64,000 nt of DNA from an uncultured Dorea sp. (lineage in GTDB: Bacteria > Bacillota > Clostridia > Lachnospirales > Lachnospiraceae): positions 44,544-108,543 of the forward strand of contig CAJTVY010000007.1 in the NCBI GenBank assembly GCA_910579925.1. The letters run 5' to 3'. Shown here piece after piece: positions 44,130 to 51,063 of this stretch. The notes under the pieces are model-generated. The model had not been told where the DNA came from, did no database searches, and saw only the letters and a program-made list of their open reading frames with translations. The translations under genes were made by a program, and so were the position numbers. Position 1 is the first letter of the stretch. Every line of letters begins with the position of its first letter.

Positions 44130-44946
44130 TTACAATCTCAACTCCATCTTCTTCCTCATCCGGGGAATCCCGCCTTAACCGATCCGTATTGGCCTTCATC
44201 TGCTCGATCTCCGCCCGCTGCTTTTCAGTAGCAAGATCCATGTGGTCGGCGATCCATTCCATTGCCTTCAGCTTGTCCGGCAGCTTGACCTTCACCCCGT
44301 CCTTCCCTTTCGATATCTCAGAGATCAGAATGCCGTCTACCTCTGAATCATTTTTAATGTTCACATTGGAGACCTTTACCTGGTGTTCTCTGCCCTGCTC
44401 GTCAACCACTGAAATCTCTTCATTGCCAAATTCCACGTAATCCCTGATGTCCGCCCTTGCTATGTCCAGATACCACTGGAACACGTCCGCCTCATCCAGC
44501 ATTTCACGGTTGAGGCGGTTCTGCTTCAGCCGAAGGATTTCGTCTTTTACCTTAGTATTTCTTAGTAAGTCAGAACCATTGACCATTGCAGTTTCATAAC
44601 TGCATTCATATGCCTTCTGATATGCCTTCGTGGCATTGAAGCACCGGATGTATAGCAGGCAGAAAAGCCTCTGTTTATCGGATAAATCGGCATTTTCAGT
44701 CACCTGCTCAACAGCCCCTTCTGTGGTACTACATTTGCCCGGCTGGCCGCCCCGTTTTCGTTTGGTAACGTTACCTTTCGATTGATTAGTAACGTTACCA
44801 TTCCATTTATCTAAATTCTTCCACTTCCGTACCTGGGATTCTGACACGCCAAGATCGGAAGCGATGTCTTTCAACTTTTTCTTTTTGCCCGAGTCGAGCC
44901 ACATCTTATATGCCTCGTCCCGCTTCGGGCTCCTGGCTCTCGGCAT
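44053..44946 (-). CDS. Terminase small subunit
   Basis: The 297-residue protein has an N-terminal helix-turn-helix (KLKDIASDLGVSESQVRKWK), then a second terminase-2-like helical part (LSDKQRLFCLLYIRCFNATKA in parts) and a C-terminal acidic tail. It recognises the packaging start site. ATG 44946 has GAGAGGTGG upstream and is preferred to a start five codons earlier. Confidence 0.87.
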   Translation of the reverse strand: MPRARSPKRDEAYKMWLDSGKKKKLKDIASDLGVSESQVRKWKNLDKWNGNVTNQSKGNVTKRKRGGQPGKCSTTEGAVEQVTENADLSDKQRLFCLLYIRCFNATKAYQKAYECSYETAMVNGSDLLRNTKVKDEILRLKQNRLNREMLDEADVFQWYLDIARADIRDYVEFGNEEISVVDEQGREHQVKVSNVNIKNDSEVDGILISEISKGKDGVKVKLPDKLKAMEWIADHMDLATEKQRAEIEQMKANTDRLRRDSPDEEEDGVEIVNDAEEKEKAGKDIGDHHSEVPEDIQ

Positions 44947-44979
44947 ACCACCACCTCTCAATTCTGACCTGGTTTATTG

Positions 44980-45008
44980 CATAGAAAAGACACCCCGAAG
45001 GGTGTCTT
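44980..45008 (-). terminator. Terminator before terminase genes
   Basis: A 9-bp stem (AAGACACCC with GGGTGTCTT, TTCG loop on the minus strand) followed by UUUUC ends the two-gene cassette upstream of the terminase operon. Confidence 0.8.
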
Positions 45009-45013
45009 AAAAT

Positions 45014-45346
45014 TTAATTGCTTTTTACTCCAACGCCGAACATATATCCAACTGCCGTCATTATGGCCGGGATTATCACGTCCCACCGTTCATGACCACA
45101 CCACATGCTGACGCTTCCGATCACTGCCAATAACAGACATATAACGAACGCTATATTCATAGAGGCGTTCTCCTTTTTATTTCCAAATAGCTTTCCCATC
45201 AAACCGCCATCCCTACTTTTATTATTCAAAACATTCTCAATGACCACCTTTTGATTCGATTCACTCAGCTTATTAAGTACATCTGGATTGGCAAATGAAA
45301 TTAATAAATCTTCAGATATAGGTGTTTTATTTAATGAATCAGACAT
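45014..45346 (-). CDS. Small membrane protein of accessory cassette
   Basis: The 110-residue protein has a soluble N-terminal half (DLLISFANPDVLNKLSES) and two membrane helices (MNIAFVICLLLAVIGSVSM and VIIPAIMTAVGYMFGV). ATG 45346 follows an AAAGGTAGG-like site. It is paired with the soluble gene upstream and followed by a terminator. Function is unknown. Confidence 0.6.
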   Translation of the reverse strand: MSDSLNKTPISEDLLISFANPDVLNKLSESNQKVVIENVLNNKSRDGGLMGKLFGNKKENASMNIAFVICLLLAVIGSVSMWCGHERWDVIIPAIMTAVGYMFGVGVKSN

Positions 45347-45354
45347 ACACACAC

Positions 45355-45762
45355 CTACCTTTCTATGAATATCGTATATTCGACTTTACGAACATTTCTA
45401 TTAGCAGAAACACACTCTATCCATAAATGTAAATATATTTTTCTTCCACCAGCCATCCCTATTTCAAGTGGTTCAACAGTCCCCGCACCCAATCCAAAAT
45501 TTATACATTCAATCTTAATTATCCCTTTTTTCTCATCAACTGACCTAACAAAATCTCTTTCACCGCCATTCTCTACAAATTCAAGAATTAGTCTAAATGA
45601 AAATATCGCACTTGGCTTAATTACCATTTCAATATTTGATCCTTCATCAAACGTAAACACACTTCCCGAATTAAGAACCTTATACTTACCGGAAAATATC
45701 TCCAATTTGTTTCCTCCTTCACACCCTACCGTTACATTGAGAACTATTCCATAATATTCCAT
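45355..45762 (-). CDS. Hypothetical beta-rich protein of accessory cassette
   Basis: This 135-residue protein is predicted to be mainly beta (LEIFSGKYKVLNSGSVFTFD, SFRLILEFVEN, KYLHLWIECVSA-like strands). It may belong to the DUF6864-type group, but I am not sure. It forms a two-gene unit with the membrane protein. The unit is bounded by terminators, suggesting a cargo function such as exclusion or defence. Confidence 0.5.
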   Translation of the reverse strand: MEYYGIVLNVTVGCEGGNKLEIFSGKYKVLNSGSVFTFDEGSNIEMVIKPSAIFSFRLILEFVENGGERDFVRSVDEKKGIIKIECINFGLGAGTVEPLEIGMAGGRKIYLHLWIECVSANRNVRKVEYTIFIER

Positions 45763-45782
45763 ATCTCAACATTTTTCAACAG

Positions 45783-45816
45783 AAAAGAGCACTCCGCCGA
45801 AGCAAAGCGCCCTTTT
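45783..45816 (-). terminator. Terminator-like hairpin before accessory cassette
   Basis: An imperfect stem (AAAAGGGCGCTTTGC with GCGGAGTGCTCTTTT on the minus strand) precedes the two-gene cassette and probably ends the late-regulator transcript. Confidence 0.55.
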
Positions 45817-45893
45817 CCGAGTGTTTAGAGGAAACGATCTGGCATTTGACCTAATCGTTCTAGAATAATTATAGCATATCTAAAATATAAATG

Positions 45894-46322
45894 TTATAAA
45901 TCTTTTAAGTATTTGTCTATAATCTGAGAAACCCTTGCCTGGGTGTAACCCATTACCTCTCCAACTTCCTGCTGGGACGCCCCGTCCAGATAGACCATCT
46001 CAAAGATCCGTTTATCCATCCCCTCGGGCAGGCCGTCTATAAACTCTTCAACCGCCAGCATTTCCGCCTCAATCGCTTTCCGCCTGTCCTCCCTTACCTT
46101 GATACGCTTCTTGATCGGGTCGGCCTTCCTTGGATCCGCCATACGGACGGTCATATGCTCTTCGATGTACGGAAAATCTTTACCGGACTTCGTAACCTTT
46201 CCAGACACTTCCTCGACATCCTCCAGCTGATCATACAACCTGTCCAGCGTTCTGTCGATCACCGCCAGTTCCGCCTTATTTCTCTTATGCCTTTTCAGCA
46301 TCCTTTTGTCCACGTCAATCAC
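45894..46322 (-). CDS. Late gene regulator, sigma-70 region 4-like (ArpU-type)
   Basis: The 142-residue protein has an N-terminal helical part (MLKRHKRNKAELAVIDRTLD) and a C-terminal sigma region 4-like helix-turn-helix (DKRIFEMVYLDGASQQEVGE, YTQARVSQIIDKYLKDL). ArpU/RinA-type proteins of this size at this place, just before the terminase, control late transcription. Confidence 0.78.
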   Translation of the reverse strand: MIDVDKRMLKRHKRNKAELAVIDRTLDRLYDQLEDVEEVSGKVTKSGKDFPYIEEHMTVRMADPRKADPIKKRIKVREDRRKAIEAEMLAVEEFIDGLPEGMDKRIFEMVYLDGASQQEVGEVMGYTQARVSQIIDKYLKDL

Positions 46323-46686
46323 TCTCCTTAATTCTCGGAATGTACACCCGGGTTTCGTGATACTTTTCTACCTTGCGCACCTTTCCGAGAAGCTGCCGTG
46401 CCGAATCCAGCGCCTTTTTGTTCTGGGGATCTCGGGCAAACTCTATGACAGGGGCTGTAACCGCATATATGTCCTTGTATACCCGACGCTGCACCCGGTT
46501 CTGATGGATACGCATACCGATCTCGGCAATCTTATCGGGATCATCCTCGAATTCAATCTCATGCATCAGATCCTGGTGCCGCTTGTCCTCTTCCCCGACT
46601 CCGTCATAGGCCATAGAATTCAGTTCCCTGCATTCGTCTATGAAATCAAGGAAGCTCTTTATCTGCTCTGATACCTTCTTCTCCAA
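46315..46686 (-). CDS. Phage hypothetical protein
   Basis: A 123-residue helical protein (EQIKSFLDFIDECRELNSMA, RVQRRVYKDIYAVTAPVIEF) without a recognised family. It overlaps both neighbours and is cotranscribed with the late regulator. Confidence 0.55.
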   Translation of the reverse strand: MEKKVSEQIKSFLDFIDECRELNSMAYDGVGEEDKRHQDLMHEIEFEDDPDKIAEIGMRIHQNRVQRRVYKDIYAVTAPVIEFARDPQNKKALDSARQLLGKVRKVEKYHETRVYIPRIKESD

Positions 46687-46828
46687 TCCCGATCTCCCCT
46701 TTTATGTCATACTTCCCGGCCATGTATTCCGCCACGCCGCCATGCATATACATGTTGCGGATAAGATCCTTCGCCGCTCCGGCTGCCGGTTTCTCCTCAG
46801 CCATGTCTCTTCGCTGCTTCTTAAACAT
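46646..46828 (-). CDS. Small phage hypothetical protein
   Basis: A 60-residue protein (MFKKQRRDMAEEKPAAGAA, then IRNMYMHGGVAEYMAG). GGAGGG before ATG 46828 supports it, and it overlaps the neighbour genes at both ends. No family is recognised. Confidence 0.5.
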   Translation of the reverse strand: MFKKQRRDMAEEKPAAGAAKDLIRNMYMHGGVAEYMAGKYDIKGEIGIGEEGIRADKELP

Positions 46829-47096
46829 GATACCCTCCACTCCTTACCACGTCGATCGCCCGGATCATGTGGCACTTGTCACAGGAAATAGATGTCTCTT
46901 TGCACGGGCAGCAATCAAAGTCATAGTTCCCGTCCCTCAGTTCTTTCAGATCTTTCACGACCTTGTCCAGGTCATAGGCGGTCGGCTGTTCCTCAACCAT
47001 TTTCACCATCTCTTCCGCAAACATGCCTGCCAGGGACTCCTCCCTTTTCAACCGTTCAAACTGCTCCGTCAACTTATCTGCATTAATCAGCCTCAT
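46821..47096 (-). CDS. Small cysteine-containing phage protein
   Basis: This 91-residue protein starts MRLINADKLTEQF and has a C-terminal CCPCKE...CDKC cysteine cluster that may bind zinc. AAGGGAGAAG precedes ATG 47096. Proteins with this start are common in Firmicutes phage replication regions; function is unknown. Confidence 0.65.
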   Translation of the reverse strand: MRLINADKLTEQFERLKREESLAGMFAEEMVKMVEEQPTAYDLDKVVKDLKELRDGNYDFDCCPCKETSISCDKCHMIRAIDVVRSGGYHV

Positions 47097-47217
47097 TTTC
47101 CTCTTCTCCCTTCTGATTCGTGGTTTTGCCGTACATGGTCTCATCCCAGCGTTCCAGGACTTCACCTATCACTCTGTCACAGTATTCCTTGTTTTCTCCC
47201 TTGCCCTTACAGATCAC
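47083..47217 (-). CDS. Small phage protein, 44 residues
   Basis: A GTG-started frame (ICKGKGENKEYCDRVIGEVL, then ERWDETMYG) with GGAGG 9 bases upstream, overlapping the next gene by 14 bases. Short but well placed between two genes, filling what would be a gap. Confidence 0.5.
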   Translation of the reverse strand: MICKGKGENKEYCDRVIGEVLERWDETMYGKTTNQKGEEENEAD

Positions 47218-47231
47218 TTCTCCCTGCCTCC

Positions 47232-47465
47232 TTAATGTACCGTCATAAATCTATCAATATAGTGATTCCATCCAGACTTTTCTACTGGCGTATTTTGCGC
47301 ATCCTCAGTATTCACTGTATAATTTTTGCTGTCCGCAATATTTACGGTAAATTCCCTCATACCAGACAGATTGACCGTTATCTGCCTGCAGTCACTTACG
47401 TTAAGTGTAATTTCCCGTGATTTTGTTATATCGATAGTCTCTCTTGTTTTTCCAGCTATAATCAT
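47232..47465 (-). CDS. Small repeat protein, beta-solenoid-like
   Basis: The 77-residue protein has four repeats of about 11 residues in the style REITLNVSDCRQ, ITVNLSGMRE, FTVNIADSKN, YTVNTEDAQN. This suggests a small stacked beta fold. Role unknown. A GGAACG-like site precedes the ATG. Confidence 0.5.
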   Translation of the reverse strand: MIIAGKTRETIDITKSREITLNVSDCRQITVNLSGMREFTVNIADSKNYTVNTEDAQNTPVEKSGWNHYIDRFMTVH

Positions 47466-47501
47466 TTTGCCGTTCCTCCCCTAACTCCCAGAACGCCTGG
47501 T

Positions 47502-47702
47502 TTAATGTTTCCCATGGTGGTTAAACACCGTAAGTGCTATCGCCGTATTAAGTGCCGTCAAACACTCTTTACACAGCATAATCGTTGTCCACCCCTGTCC
47601 CGTTGTGGACGCTTTTATTTCCCAGATCCGGGTATCTGCCCCCTGCTGTTTGCCGCAATCATTGCAAACGCCATGCCTCTTGCACTCCTTAATCTTTATC
47701 AT
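47502..47702 (-). CDS. Small zinc-finger phage protein
   Basis: The 66-residue protein contains CNDC...LCKEC, a zinc-finger arrangement, and a HHGKH tail. It lies downstream of the PP-loop enzyme gene. Function is unknown. Confidence 0.55.
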   Translation of the reverse strand: MIKIKECKRHGVCNDCGKQQGADTRIWEIKASTTGQGWTTIMLCKECLTALNTAIALTVFNHHGKH

Positions 47703-47726
47703 CCAATACCTCCACTAAAGCCCGGT

Positions 47727-48512
47727 TTAATTCTCAATTGGTTCTTGCACATCGTCTATATCATGACATTGGTTCCACAAATCCTCCAATCCTTTCCTCT
47801 TCTTCCACGTATGGGACAACCTAATTTCTGCCTGGATAAACGGCCATATCTGATCTGGGTATCTCTTCATGTTCTCAATAGCGTGCTGGTCACTCATAAA
47901 CATACAAGCCATACAACTGCAGCGCCCCAGATATTCATAACAAAAGTGCGGTTCCAGGTGAAGCTCCCTACCCTGCTCAAACATCTTACCCTTCTCGTAA
48001 TCCAGACAGGGGCGATACCAGTGGCACACAAAATCCCCTTTCCGCTTCGTCCATAATGTGGTGCTGTGATACTCTATGTCCGGCAGTTTTGCCCTTCCTC
48101 GGCTTTCATCCCTGCGTTCACCGGATATAAAAAGACATCTGTTTCCGAGGATCTGCCGATTCGCACGTATCCATTTATCTGTCACACCGGTCTTCAGATA
48201 AGCCGTACACCACCGGTTTTTCATATCCGGCCATTTCAGCCGTTCTTCCAACAATAAATTCAAAAACCCTTTTGGGTGTTGCAGCAATACCGGCCTAATG
48301 CCCAGGAACTCCGCCGTCCGGTAAAACATCCTCACATTTTCTGGATATTCAAACCCGGTATCGCAGTATAAAAGAAATATCTTTTCTTTCGGGAATTCTT
48401 TCAATGCCCAGTACAATGCCCCGGTACTATCAATGCCATTGGAGTAACTTACGATCACACTCGTATAATCCGTCTGCACTCCCTCTTCTACAATTTTATT
48501 TGTCTTTGCCAT
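47727..48512 (-). CDS. PP-loop ATPase, PAPS reductase-like
   Basis: The 261-residue protein carries the PP-loop SYSNGIDSTG at residues 22-31 and FLLYCDTGFEYPE, as in the phosphoadenosine phosphosulfate reductase family. Phage members are associated with DNA or nucleotide modification or with host sulphur metabolism. Cys-rich parts (CYEYLGRCSCMACMF) could hold a metal or Fe-S cluster. It lies next to the DNA methylase gene, which favours a DNA-modification role, but this is inference. Confidence 0.82.
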   Translation of the reverse strand: MAKTNKIVEEGVQTDYTSVIVSYSNGIDSTGALYWALKEFPKEKIFLLYCDTGFEYPENVRMFYRTAEFLGIRPVLLQHPKGFLNLLLEERLKWPDMKNRWCTAYLKTGVTDKWIRANRQILGNRCLFISGERRDESRGRAKLPDIEYHSTTLWTKRKGDFVCHWYRPCLDYEKGKMFEQGRELHLEPHFCYEYLGRCSCMACMFMSDQHAIENMKRYPDQIWPFIQAEIRLSHTWKKRKGLEDLWNQCHDIDDVQEPIEN

Positions 48513-48575
48513 TCTTCAAAGAAGCCCGTGTACACGTCACCTCGGCCGAAGGCTTGGCTCCTTTCTCTAAATCAC

Positions 48576-49412
48576 TTAAATCCCAGTTAATTCCAGTTCC
48601 ATCTGCTTCATCGGCTTCATCGGCTCATAATTCATCCAGACAACCTCCGTCCGTCTGCTCCCCATTTCGGCATGTGACCGGAATTCTTTTCTGCACCATC
48701 CGGACAGCATATCATCATACATTTCTGAAGCGTATCCCGAGATCATAATCTTTGCTTTACTGGTAACTGCCTTCTGAAGCATTTTCTCATGCTCATCATC
48801 CAACATCTCATGCCTGTACTGCTCCCTGTTCCTGGTCCCCAGAAGATACGGCGGATCCAGATACATAAACACATTTTCATAATCATATTTCTGAATCAGC
48901 TTAAGTGCCGGGGAACAGTCTATCTGCACCCTTCTCAATCGTTCCGCAACCTGTATGATCCACTCCGGCAGTCGGTACCAATCCCACAGTGCATACATCC
49001 GTTCTCTTCCCTGCACATCGTTCTTCCAGCCAACCTTATAGCCATTCGTCCGGAACCCATGTCGCATCCAGCAACGGACAAGGAACTGACATGCTTTGTG
49101 AAACCGATCACCGCTCAACAACATTTCTGTAATCAGATCCAGCTTATAGGAATCATCATACATCTGTCTGCTGTACGGTGTCGCCATGACCAGGCGTGCC
49201 AGCTTCTCAGCGTCTTCCCGGATACACTGGAAGAGGTTGACCACATCATGATCCAGATCATTAATTGTTTCTATGTCTGACGGTTCTTTCCGGAAGAACA
49301 CTGCCCCGCTGCCGAAATACGGTTCAAGGTATGTATGATGGGGCTGGATCAGCTCCACAAGCTTATCTGCAATCCTCCATTTACTCCCGGGATACTTCAA
49401 TACCCTGTTCAA
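48576..49412 (-). CDS. DNA adenine methylase (D12 class)
   Basis: The 278-residue protein starts from TTG 49412 (AAAGGAG upstream) and has the D12/Dam features: KYPGSKWRIADKLVEL and EPYFGSGAVFF for AdoMet binding, and catalytic DPPY in FMYLDPPYLLGT. Phage adenine methylases protect DNA from restriction or affect packaging. No cognate nuclease gene is adjacent, so it is an orphan methylase. Confidence 0.92.
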   Translation of the reverse strand: MNRVLKYPGSKWRIADKLVELIQPHHTYLEPYFGSGAVFFRKEPSDIETINDLDHDVVNLFQCIREDAEKLARLVMATPYSRQMYDDSYKLDLITEMLLSGDRFHKACQFLVRCWMRHGFRTNGYKVGWKNDVQGRERMYALWDWYRLPEWIIQVAERLRRVQIDCSPALKLIQKYDYENVFMYLDPPYLLGTRNREQYRHEMLDDEHEKMLQKAVTSKAKIMISGYASEMYDDMLSGWCRKEFRSHAEMGSRRTEVVWMNYEPMKPMKQMELELTGI

Positions 49413-49436
49413 TTTATCAGCTCCTTTTTCCTGTCC

Positions 49437-49571
49437 TTAGTATATCGCCGGTATGAATAACGCCCACATGCACCATGCCGATCCGGTGATGCACACTCCC
49501 ACTACAACCGCTATCCCGGTCGCTATCCACGCCGCTACCCCTTGCGTTTTCGTAATTATCCACGCTCCCAC
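49437..49571 (-). CDS. Small membrane protein, 44 residues
   Basis: From GTG 49571 the frame reads GAWIITKTQGVAAWI followed by a strong hydrophobic helix (TGIAVVVGVCITGSAWCMWA). It overlaps the end of the preceding gene. A different frame over the same bases (49417-49611) is less hydrophobic and lacks features, so this one is preferred. Confidence 0.5.
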   Translation of the reverse strand: MGAWIITKTQGVAAWIATGIAVVVGVCITGSAWCMWALFIPAIY

Positions 49572-49891
49572 CTCCCCTCTTGCACCGGCGCAATCCCGGC
49601 CAGCACCTCAAACAGTTTCGTCAGTTCACACTTTTTACAGATATTGTCCAGCGTTTCCTGGTTGGGACACTTGGACGGGTACTGGCAGTACTCATCGCAC
49701 ATCTTTTCCAGTACGTCCGCCATGTCCTCCAGCTTTGCCAGCTTCTCCATGACACAATAACCCTCATCACAATTTGCATAATGGGGCATTGGCTCCGTTC
49801 CGTAGCATTGATACAAAGTTTTTAATGCACTCTCCCCTTGATCCTCTTTGACAAGTATTCCGTCAGCCGTTCGCTCCGTTAATCTCCCCAT
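49556..49891 (-). CDS. Phage cysteine-rich hypothetical protein
   Basis: The 111-residue protein (MGRLTERTADGILV start) is a type found in many Clostridial phages, with KLAKLEDMADVLEKMCDEYC and a CPNQETLDNICKKC cluster that may bind metal. ATG 49891 has AAAGGAG upstream; the longer frame is not supported. Confidence 0.65.
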   Translation of the reverse strand: MGRLTERTADGILVKEDQGESALKTLYQCYGTEPMPHYANCDEGYCVMEKLAKLEDMADVLEKMCDEYCQYPSKCPNQETLDNICKKCELTKLFEVLAGIAPVQEGRWERG

Positions 49892-49895
49892 GGCC

Positions 49896-50126
49896 TCATT
49901 CTCCTTTTCTCTGCCCGTCATAAAACTTTGCAGTACGTTCGATTTCACCAACCACGGCCAGAAGGATCTCTTTTGCAAAGGGGGTTCCATACCTCTCATA
50001 GATCACACTGACCTCATCCTTGAATTCCGCCAGTTCAGCCTCGTCCGATCTCCTGGCCGCATATTTTTTATAAAGGCTCCACACATCTCTGAACATGCGT
50101 CCCGCCTCCGTAAACCCCATAATCAT
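49896..50126 (-). CDS. Small helical phage protein
   Basis: A 76-residue helical protein (FRDVWSLYKKYAARR, ERYGTPFAKEILLAVVGEIE) overlapping the RusA-like gene by 4 bases. No recognised family. It is coupled to the resolvase. Confidence 0.55.
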   Translation of the reverse strand: MIMGFTEAGRMFRDVWSLYKKYAARRSDEAELAEFKDEVSVIYERYGTPFAKEILLAVVGEIERTAKFYDGQRKGE

Positions 50127-50524
50127 AATTCGCCCAGCTCCAGAATTATGATGTAGATTCCTGGTGGGTCTGCCCAGAACTTTTCTATGATCTCGGATGC
50201 CACCAGCGCATCATCCTTCCAGAAACCCACCGTAGTCATGCAGTCTTTCAGCAGCTTCTGGATGTTATCCGTGTCCGGTTTTGTAATCCGGTATTCCCCC
50301 TGCCGGTGATCCCCCTTCGGAAAGCACCACTTGCTGATCAGCTGGACTCCACAATCATATCTCCGTTCCGGTTTATGCTTCGCCAGATGTCCGCACAGCT
50401 TCAGCCTTGCCTGGCTTACTTCCGGCGGGTCATAGAACACCGGTTTGCCTTTGATGACCGCCACCTTCTTTTCCTGGTATGTGCAGGTGGGCGGGATCAT
50501 TGGCATAAAGAACTCAGTCGCCAT
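50123..50524 (-). CDS. rusA: RusA-like Holliday junction resolvase
   Basis: The 133-residue protein has the RusA acidic motif KPDTDNIQKLLKDCM and GFWKDDALVASE, the active-site Asp cluster of crossover junction endodeoxyribonucleases. It processes recombination intermediates in phage replication and prepares DNA for packaging. Confidence 0.9.
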   Translation of the reverse strand: MATEFFMPMIPPTCTYQEKKVAVIKGKPVFYDPPEVSQARLKLCGHLAKHKPERRYDCGVQLISKWCFPKGDHRQGEYRITKPDTDNIQKLLKDCMTTVGFWKDDALVASEIIEKFWADPPGIYIIILELGEL

Positions 50525-50771
50525 TATAATCCACTCCCTGCCATTTACCTGTTTCTTTGTCGTATGTCACGAACTGATAGTTGCCCCTGATTCTGTCGGA
50601 AATATATTCCAGTATCTCAGGCTGCTGGATAAGCCATTTAACCATTTCACTTTTTTTGACGTCATATTCCTTCCCGGGGAGCTTATGGTACAGCGGCGGC
50701 ATTTTTTTTGCCACGTATAACAGTTTGCTTATTTTCACATTGTCATTTGCCCGTCTTTTTTTTCTTGCCAC
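50514..50771 (-). CDS. Phage hypothetical protein upstream of RusA
   Basis: The 85-residue basic protein (MARKKRRANDNVKISKLLYV, EILEYISDRIRGNY) has no recognised family. It is coupled to rusA and immediately follows the palindrome-rich region. Confidence 0.55.
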   Translation of the reverse strand: MARKKRRANDNVKISKLLYVAKKMPPLYHKLPGKEYDVKKSEMVKWLIQQPEILEYISDRIRGNYQFVTYDKETGKWQGVDYNGD

Positions 50772-50826
50772 TTTCGCTTCACTCCTTTAAATCATTAAAT
50801 TCGCTTTTTTACAGAAAACCTCTTTT

Positions 50827-51035
50827 GTCAAGGAGCAGGGGAAGGAGTCGTCGTGCGGCAGCTTACGCACGACTACTTTCCCCCTTGACCGCCAGGGAAA
50901 GGACGGAAAAATATATACACTAGTGTATATTTTCATTTCCCTAGGGAAACGGAAATGACGTGCTGTTTTTTTCCCTCAAAATTTCCCTCGGATCTTCATA
51001 GAGGGAAAGGAAATGACGTGCTGTTTTTTTCCCTC
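50827..51035. repeat. Nested hairpin and palindrome/repeat region, candidate origin
   Basis: Between the primase gene and the small RusA-operon gene lies a 290-base gap. It contains a nested stem (GTCAAGG 50827-50833 with CCTTGAC 50883-50889, GGGGAA with TTCCCC, and GTCGTGCG 50850-50857 with CGCACGAC 50866-50873), the 18-bp palindrome around ACACTAGTGT (50913-50930), TTTCCCTAGGGAAA (50936-50949), and a 27-bp direct repeat (50951-50977 and 51009-51035). Several GAGGGAAA copies surround these. Such a cluster next to the replication initiator suggests an origin or operator. Confidence 0.55.
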
Positions 51036-51063
51036 GGATTTTCCCTGTGAGGGAAAGGGAAAA

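Noticed and set aside
49417..49611. 64-codon frame in the small gene region after the methylase
   Set aside because: An overlapping frame (49437-49571) gives a clear membrane protein and fits better.
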